From Roseivirga sp. (GTDB taxonomy: Bacteria; Bacteroidota; Bacteroidia; Cytophagales; Cyclobacteriaceae), in the NCBI GenBank assembly GCA_029262895.1, contig JAJCYM010000050.1, forward strand, positions 1 to 43,057: a stretch of 43,057 bases of DNA, written 5' to 3'. Shown one piece after another: positions 36,993-43,057 of the stretch. Both the position numbers and the translations under genes were made by a program. The first letter of the stretch is position 1; each line of letters starts with the position of its first letter. Below the pieces are notes generated by a model, which did no database searches, had not been told where the DNA came from, and worked only from the letters and a program-made list of their open reading frames with translations.

Positions 36993-37511
36993 AAAATTCC
37001 AAAACACAAATAGCAAATTCCAAAGGAAGAGTTTGAAACCAACATCTCTTTAGCCGAATACCAACATCAATAGATTGCTGTTCCTCAGAATAGTAAAGCG
37101 AGCTTTGTCGACAAACCTCAGTTCTGAGTTTCAACCCCAGGCCCGGTTATGTCTGACGTTCCCCGTCAATAATTTCAACCATTTTAGGATAGACAATCGG
37201 TCTGACCGCTATCTGCGAATAGAAAGAGCGGTCTGACCGTTAACTTCAAAACCAGGGTTTAAACCCTGGGTTAAATCAGGCATGCGATTCCAGACTAATG
37301 GTTTCAACCATTTTTGTGATTGCGAACATGACCAAGTCAGGCAGGCTTCATTAGCTTAGAATTGGGAGACCGACTTTCTACACAAACCTTTCTTTTGCTG
37401 AACGCTTGCGCCTATAGCTTTCTCCGGTGGCCGAAGCCTTTGGCGAAGGACTCAGCGTTGGAGCAGGCACGAAGCATCTCCCATATTTGACCTATAATCC
37501 TCAAACAAAAA
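36993..37511. other. Noncoding stretch with palindromes and possible structured remnants
   Basis: About 520 bases without a credible gene. A palindrome cluster lies at 37198-37312 and is described separately. Other structures are CTCAG-TT-CTGAG at 37118-37129, a 13-base direct repeat TTTCAACCATTTT (37173 and 37302), and an imperfect long-range inverted repeat AACGCT (37400) with AGCGTT (37454). No tRNA-like cloverleaf and no TAnnTTTG promoter with a start codon was seen. Confidence 0.5.
37198..37312. repeat. Cluster of REP-like palindromes
   Basis: Four perfect palindromes in 115 bp: CGGTCTGACCG at 37198-37208 and again at 37229-37239, CCAGGGTTTAAACCCTGG at 37252-37269, and AATGGTT-TC-AACCATT at 37297-37312. 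Their size and clustering recall REP elements moved by RAYT transposases, but no such gene is in the window and the repeats are not identical units. Confidence 0.55.
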
Positions 37512-37533
37512 GGCCCCTTGAAATCAAGAGGCC
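37505..37533 (-). terminator. Intrinsic terminator of the M16 peptidase gene
   Basis: On the minus strand GGCCTCTTGA and TCAAGGGGCC form a 10-bp stem (one G-U pair) followed by TTTTTGTTT, 24 nt past the stop codon at 37557. Confidence 0.85.
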
Positions 37534-37556
37534 CTGGACTCGTTATCGGTCAACAA

Positions 37557-40409
37557 TTAATTCTTCTTGATTTCCTGCTTGAGAGATTTATCTCTACTCT
37601 TATACTCTTCAGGCAGTTTCACCACTTTGATCACATTCTCGCCCGTCAGGTATTTATTCATAGCGGCCACAATTTTTTCCTTGGTTATGGCATTTGCCCT
37701 GTCCACATTTTCAAGAATCTTCTCAAGGTCGTTTCCAGACTTCAGGTAAGATTGTATAGCTGATTCCCAAAATCCATTGGTTTTTGAAGATTCTTCAAAG
37801 TTTTGAATTCGCGCGGTAATCACTTTTTGTAAGTCTTCATCTGTAAAATCTCCGGCCTTCACTTTCTCTAGTTCTTTGAGTGCTGCTTCCGCTAGTGCAT
37901 CAGCATTGTCGGGACCAGAAGGGAATGAAATAAGGAATTGGAATTGCCCTTTAGGACGTTCTATAGCACCCCAATTGGCACCAACTCCATATACACCGCC
38001 CATTTCCTCTCTTAGGGTTTCGATCATCTTATTGGTCAGGATGCTCGCCCCGGCATTCATATAGCCGTTCTCATCCAGAGAAGACTCATAGTCTCCGGTC
38101 ATGATTATGTTTGTGCTACTCTTTTTATCTACTCCCACATAAACGTTCTTATTCACAACTCCGGTAGGAGGGTTGATTCCCAGATCCCTAAAAGACTCCT
38201 TACTATTTGTTGCTGGCAAGCTGGCCACATAAGTTTCCAGCAATGGCTGGATTTCTTCCATCTCAATGTTGCCAACAAATACAAAGGTAAAGTCACTGGC
38301 GTCCGCAAATCGCTCTTTATAAATTCTGAGCGCTTCGTCCAAATTGATATTATCAAAATCTTCCGGTTTTGGAAAACCACCCGCTCTGGGATGCCCTTGC
38401 GTCAAAATTTCGATAAGCTGAATTTGAAATTGGACATCGGGGCTATTGATAAAGTTCTTGATCTGGTCTTTTGACCTGGATGCCCAGCTTTTAAAGGCCT
38501 CTTCATCCTTTCTAGGAGCAACAAACTTCATATGCAATAGTTGAAAGAATGTTTCAATATCCTTTTTACTGGAGAAGCCGCTCAGGCCCTCTTCATGCTG
38601 TCCAATAAATGCATTGACACTGGCCGTTTTGCCTGTCATGAATTTGCGCAAGTCAATAGTGGAAAACTCTCCAATACCACCGACTGCTGCTGCAGTTGAA
38701 GCGTTACTCGCATTCAGATCGTCCTCATCAGAATACAAAGACGTTCCACCCCAGCTATAAGCGCTCATTCTTACCTCATCATTTTTGAAATCAGTAGGCT
38801 TTAGATAGACCTTGGCTCCATTGGAAAGCATCATCTTTGTGATTCCGGTTGTTTCATTCTTTTCAGCAGAAACTATGGATCCTTTTGCTGGTATTGATGT
38901 CATCAAAGAAGCAGCCACTTTTTCCTCTTTATAAGGTTGAATACTGGCATCATTCTTAACTGCGTCAAGCAGGCCTTTCAGTGTGGCCTCTGAAGGGATT
39001 TTATCTTTATCGTCCTCTTTGGCATTTACAATGACCACGCGGTTATCATCACGAACCCAGTCTTTTATCAGTTGATTCACCTCTTCCAGTGCGACACCAG
39101 ACAACATACTGTTAAGTGCCTCAAGCCGCTGATCGGCACTCATCATCAGGCTACCATTCAGGAAATGACTTAGTGGTGCATTTACCAATCGACCTGACAC
39201 TTGCTTCGCATCTTCTTTGGCCCGTCTCTCATAGCCATTCTTCAACGAGGCTTTTGCTCTTTCCAGCTCACCTGATGTAAAGCCATAGCGCCTTACTCTT
39301 TCATTTTCTATTAATGCGGCTTTCAAACCTCGCTCAAACTGGCCGTCCTTAATGGAGGCATATATCGTGTATTCATCCTTGTTTCTGACAAAAGAGCCTC
39401 CGTAGCCACTAAATGCAAATGCAAACGGTGGATCGGCAGCCTGAGTCAACTCAGACATACGTTGGTTCAGCATATTTGCAAACAATCCACTTAAAATTCC
39501 TGCCCTGAAACGCTCTGTATCACTTCTTTCTTTTCTTTCACCAGGGGTAATGAAATTGACGGTGATGGAATTGCCAGTGGCCTCTTTGTCATGAGCAACC
39601 GCAACACGAGTACCTTCGAAATCCGGAAGCCCAAAGGTCTCCCTTTCACGTGGATTCACTGCGGCTGGAATAGCCCCAAAATACTGCTTGATTTTTGCTT
39701 CCATTTCGCTGGCATCAAAATCACCCACAGCTATTACAGCCATCAAATCGGGTCTATACCAATCCCTGTAATACCTTTTGATTACATCATAATCGAAGTT
39801 CTTCAATATCTCCTCATCCCCGATGGGCAGACGTTCCGCATATTTGGAGCCATTCAAATAAGTTGGCCATGTGGCTTCTCTCATCCGTTGCCCGGCACCC
39901 TGCCCAAGTCTCCACTCTTCTAAAACAACGCCTCTTTCTTTGTCAATCTCCTCATTGTCAAATGTGGCATTATGTGCCCAATCGCTCAAGACAGTCAGAG
40001 CCTTGTCAATGTTTTCAGGGTCTTCTGTGGGAATCGGCAAGATGTACACCGTTTCGTCAAAAGAAGTGTAGGCATTGAGGTCTCCTCCAAACTCAAGTCC
40101 CATCTTTTGTAAGAAGTCAATCAGGTCGTTTTTCTCAAAGTTCTTGGTGCCATTAAAGAGCATGTGCTCGGTGAAGTGAGCCAGGCCTTGCTGGTCATCA
40201 TCTTCCAAAATAGAACCGGCATTGATGGCCAGCCTAAACTGAACCCTGTTTTCCGGCTTTCTATTCTCCTTTAAATAATAGGTAAGTCCATTTTCAAGTT
40301 TTCCAATTTTCACCGAAGGATCGGTGGGTAAGGCCTGAAAAGCAAAGGTTGTGCTAGTCAATAGCAAAAATCCAATTGACAAGAGTAGTATGTTGGTTTT
40401 TCGTTTCAT
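37557..40409 (-). CDS. M16 family zinc metallopeptidase (pitrilysin-like), exported
   Basis: 950 residues. A signal peptide (about 1-25) is followed by the two-halved M16 layout. The first half holds the inverted zinc motif HxxEH as H78-F-T-E81-H82 (GLAHFTEHMLFNG), and the third ligand is E158 in KERGVVLEEW, 76 residues on. The second half (about 540-950) has the same fold without a zinc site, including a GNVxExxQ-like segment VFVGNIEMEEIQP and the R/Y region EEMGGVYGVGANWG, as usual. It is a periplasmic protease for peptides or small proteins; the natural substrate is unknown. Preceded by lspA with a 215-bp gap, so it probably has its own promoter, which was not found. Confidence 0.93.
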   Translation of the reverse strand: MKRKTNILLLSIGFLLLTSTTFAFQALPTDPSVKIGKLENGLTYYLKENRKPENRVQFRLAINAGSILEDDDQQGLAHFTEHMLFNGTKNFEKNDLIDFLQKMGLEFGGDLNAYTSFDETVYILPIPTEDPENIDKALTVLSDWAHNATFDNEEIDKERGVVLEEWRLGQGAGQRMREATWPTYLNGSKYAERLPIGDEEILKNFDYDVIKRYYRDWYRPDLMAVIAVGDFDASEMEAKIKQYFGAIPAAVNPRERETFGLPDFEGTRVAVAHDKEATGNSITVNFITPGERKERSDTERFRAGILSGLFANMLNQRMSELTQAADPPFAFAFSGYGGSFVRNKDEYTIYASIKDGQFERGLKAALIENERVRRYGFTSGELERAKASLKNGYERRAKEDAKQVSGRLVNAPLSHFLNGSLMMSADQRLEALNSMLSGVALEEVNQLIKDWVRDDNRVVIVNAKEDDKDKIPSEATLKGLLDAVKNDASIQPYKEEKVAASLMTSIPAKGSIVSAEKNETTGITKMMLSNGAKVYLKPTDFKNDEVRMSAYSWGGTSLYSDEDDLNASNASTAAAVGGIGEFSTIDLRKFMTGKTASVNAFIGQHEEGLSGFSSKKDIETFFQLLHMKFVAPRKDEEAFKSWASRSKDQIKNFINSPDVQFQIQLIEILTQGHPRAGGFPKPEDFDNINLDEALRIYKERFADASDFTFVFVGNIEMEEIQPLLETYVASLPATNSKESFRDLGINPPTGVVNKNVYVGVDKKSSTNIIMTGDYESSLDENGYMNAGASILTNKMIETLREEMGGVYGVGANWGAIERPKGQFQFLISFPSGPDNADALAEAALKELEKVKAGDFTDEDLQKVITARIQNFEESSKTNGFWESAIQSYLKSGNDLEKILENVDRANAITKEKIVAAMNKYLTGENVIKVVKLPEEYKSRDKSLKQEIKKN

Positions 40410-40624
40410 GATTTTTGTTTAATCGTTTTGCAAAATGTCAACGACAGAATGTGTAAATCCTCATAGCCATTCCATCCATTTCGCCTTAGGCAGTAACTAT
40501 TTGATTAGTTAAGTTATAGAATTTTAGGTCAAAAAAATACCAGGTTTTCGTCTTTTTCAACAATATATCAAGGCTTAGTCTCCTCTTTGACGAAAAGGTG
40601 AGCAGCGGAGTTTAAAAATAAACA

Positions 40625-41251
40625 TCAGCTATTCACTTCTGCTTCCGAGGTTTGCGAAAGTTCCTGCTCCTCTTCTGTCTTGCGAAAAAACCTCTTTTGG
40701 AACGTAAGGATTATCGCTACACCAATAAATATAGACGCATCAGCAATATTAAATATTGGCCACAATGCCATTTTCTTTCCTCCCCAGAACGGTATCCAGT
40801 CGGCCACATAGCCTTCCCAAATATCCAGGTAAAACATGTCTATTACCTTACCATGAAACCAGGGAGTTATGGCATCAGGGGAGGCATTATTAAGGTATAC
40901 CCCATAGAAAGTACTGTCGATCACATTGCCAATGGCACCTCCCAAAATCAGTGCAACCGACCATAGCAACCCAGAGTGCAGTCCCTTTTTGGCCATTTTG
41001 TATAAATAGAAGGCGATCACCCCCATGGCTACTATTCGGAATAGCGAAAGTCCGAGCTTACCATATTCTGAACCGAATTCTATGCCAAAGGCCATGCCCT
41101 CGTTGAGGATATAGTGCAGCTTGAACCAGTCCCCAAAGACGTTTAACTCACCTGATGGCCCAAAAACCATGTTGTTGTGTACCATCAACTTGACCACCTG
41201 ATCGATGATGATTACTCCGAGGGTTAGAAAAAAGTATTTAGAGTACTTCAT
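40625..41251 (-). CDS. lspA: Lipoprotein signal peptidase (signal peptidase II)
   Basis: 208 residues with four membrane helices. The catalytic aspartates are visible in GGAIGNVIDSTFYGVV-like GNVID (about 112) and FNIADASI (about 167). A longer loop between them (about 120-160) is usual in Bacteroidota LspA. It cleaves lipoprotein signal peptides after diacylglyceryl transfer; lipoproteins in this window such as GldK and PorW are likely substrates. Starts 10 nt after the ileS stop, so the two form an operon, the arrangement known from many bacteria. Confidence 0.96.
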   Translation of the reverse strand: MKYSKYFFLTLGVIIIDQVVKLMVHNNMVFGPSGELNVFGDWFKLHYILNEGMAFGIEFGSEYGKLGLSLFRIVAMGVIAFYLYKMAKKGLHSGLLWSVALILGGAIGNVIDSTFYGVYLNNASPDAITPWFHGKVIDMFYLDIWEGYVADWIPFWGGKKMALWPIFNIADASIFIGVAIILTFQKRFFRKTEEEQELSQTSEAEVNS

Positions 41252-41261
41252 TTAGACTTCT

Positions 41262-43057
41262 TTACTGGACAACAATGTTTAATAGTAATTCCCAATCGTC
41301 AATTTCTACACGATTAGGTGCGTCCAATTGTTCAACCAGCTCCAAACTTAACGCTTGTGTTTCCTGGCAAATATATTCTTTATTAGATTTTAAGGCGCTG
41401 TTGATCAATTCTTCATTTCTCACAATGCTGATATTGATCTTGTCCTGTACATTCAAACCTAAGTCTTTACGCAAATTCTGAACACGGTTCACTACATCGC
41501 GTGCTATCCCCTCCTCTTTTAGGTCTGGAGTAATCGTGATGTCAAGTGCCACAGTAATTTTCCCTTCGCTTGCTACCGACCAGCCAGGAATGTCCTCACT
41601 ACTGATTTCGACATCCTGAAGTTGCAAAGTGACCACCTCACCATCACAGTTCAGGTCAAATTTACCTTCAGCTTCTATCTGTGCAATCTCTTCCTTACCC
41701 CATTGTGCCACGTGTCCGGCAATCAACTTCATCTTCGGTCCGAATTTTTGACCCAGGCTGCGGAAGTTTGGTTTAACCTTCTTGACCAAAACGCCTGAAG
41801 CGTCATTGATGTACTCCACGGTTTTCACGTTCACCTCAGACATGATCAAATCCTCAACTGCTTCGATATGCCTGTGTGTGGTATCATCCAGTACCGGCAC
41901 CATTATTTTAGATAGGGGCTGGCGCACCTTGATTCTTTCTTTCTTACGCAATGAATGTGTCAAGGAAGAAATGACCTGCGCCAGTCGCATTTGTTCTTCC
42001 AGGTCTGCGTTGATCTTCGCATCATCCGCCACTGGAAATTCGGTCAAATGGATAGACTCAAAATCTTCTAAATTGCTTACCTCATTCAAATCTCCATACA
42101 AGCGCTCCATGTAAAATGGTGCCAAAGGGGCGCCCAGCTTGGCAATAGTCACCAGGCAGGTATATAGCGTTTGATAAGCCGCTTTTTTGTCCTGGTTATA
42201 TTCTCCTTTCCAGAACCGTTTCCTATTCAGACGAACATACCAATTGCTCAGTTCATCAGTCACAAAATCCATGACAGCACGAGCCGCTCGAGTGGGTTCG
42301 TAATCATAATAGGCCTCATCCACCAACTTGATTAAGGAATTTAACCTGGAAATAATCCAGCGATCGCTTTCAGGTCTTTGCACCAATGGAATTTCAGAAT
42401 CCTCAAAAGCGAATCCATCCAAATTGGCGTAGAGCGCAAAGAATGCATAGGTGTTTTGCAAGGTGCCAAAGAACCTGCGCTGCACCTCGGCCACTCCTTC
42501 TATATTGAATTTTAGATTGTCCCAGGGATTGGCATTGGAAATCATGTACCACCGTGTGGCATCAGGACCATATTTATCTATGGTTTCAAAAGGATTGACC
42601 GCATTGCCCAATCGCTTTGACATTTTATTGCCATTCTTATCCAGTACCAGGCCGTTCGCCATTACATTTTTGAACGCCACGCTGTCCTCCAACATTACCG
42701 CCAAGGTATGCAAGGTAAAAAACCAACCTCTTGTCTGGTCAACCCCCTCGGCAATAAAGTCTGCCGGGAAACTCTTTTCAAAAATATCGTGGTTTTCGAA
42801 TGGATAATGCCATTGTGCATAAGTCATAGCGCCTGAATCAAACCCTACGTCAATCAGATCCTTCTCCCGGATCATTTTTTGGCCGGCACTATCAACCAAA
42901 ATCACATCATCCACATAAGGGCGATGAAGATCAAAATCCTCTCCTATTTGGTCTGTCATAAAGCCGGCAGCGATTGACTTAGCCACTTCAGCTTTCAGTT
43001 CAGCAATAGAACCAATGCACTTTTGCTCCTTCCCATTTTCAGACACCCAAATAGGTA
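41262..43057 (-). CDS. ileS: Isoleucyl-tRNA synthetase, C-terminal part (5' end outside window)
   Basis: About 598 codons are visible and the frame runs off the window end; the GTG at 43046 is not the real start, since PIWV precedes it, the usual IleS continuation. The class I KMSKS-type signature is KMSKR in NGNKMSKRLGN. The anticodon-binding region follows, with DELSNWYVRLNRKRFW and LRKKERIKVRQPLSKIMVPV. The last feature and the absence of a C-terminal cysteine zinc finger point to the type 2 (eukaryote-like) IleS group, whose members are often less sensitive to mupirocin. The N-terminal HIGH motif and the editing domain lie beyond the window. Confidence 0.95.
   Translation of the reverse strand, partial: PIWVSENGKEQKCIGSIAELKAEVAKSIAAGFMTDQIGEDFDLHRPYVDDVILVDSAGQKMIREKDLIDVGFDSGAMTYAQWHYPFENHDIFEKSFPADFIAEGVDQTRGWFFTLHTLAVMLEDSVAFKNVMANGLVLDKNGNKMSKRLGNAVNPFETIDKYGPDATRWYMISNANPWDNLKFNIEGVAEVQRRFFGTLQNTYAFFALYANLDGFAFEDSEIPLVQRPESDRWIISRLNSLIKLVDEAYYDYEPTRAARAVMDFVTDELSNWYVRLNRKRFWKGEYNQDKKAAYQTLYTCLVTIAKLGAPLAPFYMERLYGDLNEVSNLEDFESIHLTEFPVADDAKINADLEEQMRLAQVISSLTHSLRKKERIKVRQPLSKIMVPVLDDTTHRHIEAVEDLIMSEVNVKTVEYINDASGVLVKKVKPNFRSLGQKFGPKMKLIAGHVAQWGKEEIAQIEAEGKFDLNCDGEVVTLQLQDVEISSEDIPGWSVASEGKITVALDITITPDLKEEGIARDVVNRVQNLRKDLGLNVQDKINISIVRNEELINSALKSNKEYICQETQALSLELVEQLDAPNRVEIDDWELLLNIVVQ

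Noticed and set aside
37198-37314. Possible CRISPR array
   Set aside because: The repeats are palindromes of different sequence, only two are identical, spacing is irregular and no cas gene is near.
40545-40596. Long stem TTTTCGTC/GACGAAAA between lspA and the M16 gene as a terminator or riboswitch
   Set aside because: The arms are 36 bases apart with little pairing between, and no T-tract follows, so it may be chance.

Overview
The window is a chromosomal segment of a Bacteroidota bacterium, most likely a Cytophagales-type marine or soil glider. The evidence is a complete gldKLMN cluster preceded by a PorP/SprF-family gene, a PorW/SprE-type TPR lipoprotein, two very large secreted proteins of which both end in a type IX secretion (T9SS) sorting domain, an F-type ATP synthase operon without beta and epsilon genes, few Shine-Dalgarno sequences, frequent TTG/GTG starts and several TAnnTTTG promoter elements. 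No tRNA, rRNA, CRISPR array, prophage or transposase gene was seen.

Layout. 1-6761 (+): two tandem paralogous T9SS cargo proteins built of repeated lectin/ConA-like modules; the first is cut by the window start. 6748-8204 (-): a UbiA-like prenyltransferase and a methyltransferase, overlapping by 4 nt, directly behind the terminator of the atp operon. 8261-15922 (-): M23 peptidase, bactofilin, atpZ, a DUF6624-like exported protein, an AtpI-like membrane protein and atpB-E-F-H-A-G. Terminator-like hairpins lie inside the atp operon after atpE and after atpA. 16007-23495 (+): porW/sprE and two tandem class A PBPs; the second PBP is preceded by a remnant of the porW/sprE 3' end, so the pair arose by a segmental tandem duplication of about 2.55 kb. 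23564-25372 (+): uvrC, with a bidirectional terminator shared with gldN. 25403-30965 (-): porP/sprF-like, gldK, gldL, gldM, gldN. 31056-34315 (-): Omp85/POTRA-type outer membrane protein, DUF4271 protein, hemD. 34348-35484 (+): hemW. 35465-36585: two direct copies of a 163-bp MITE-like element flanking one unknown membrane-anchored gene. 36663-36977 (+): DUF721 protein. 36993-37511: a noncoding stretch with a cluster of palindromes. 37557-43057 (-): M16 peptidase, lspA and the 3' part of ileS.

How it fits together. Several parts concern the cell envelope and export: the PorP/GldKLMN/PorW products build and power the T9SS, the modular proteins at the left end are predicted substrates of it, LspA would mature lipoproteins such as GldK and PorW, and the PBPs, bactofilin and M23 peptidase act on the peptidoglycan that the T9SS crosses. 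The rest is housekeeping (ATP synthase, UvrC, HemD/HemW, IleS).

The observations most worth following are the intra-operonic hairpins of the atp operon placed where subunit stoichiometry falls, the MITE-like repeats that supply the stop codons of two genes, the porW-PBP duplication scar, and the cysteine pairs that come and go together in the cargo modules. All similarity figures quoted are hand counts on the sequence; no database search was possible.
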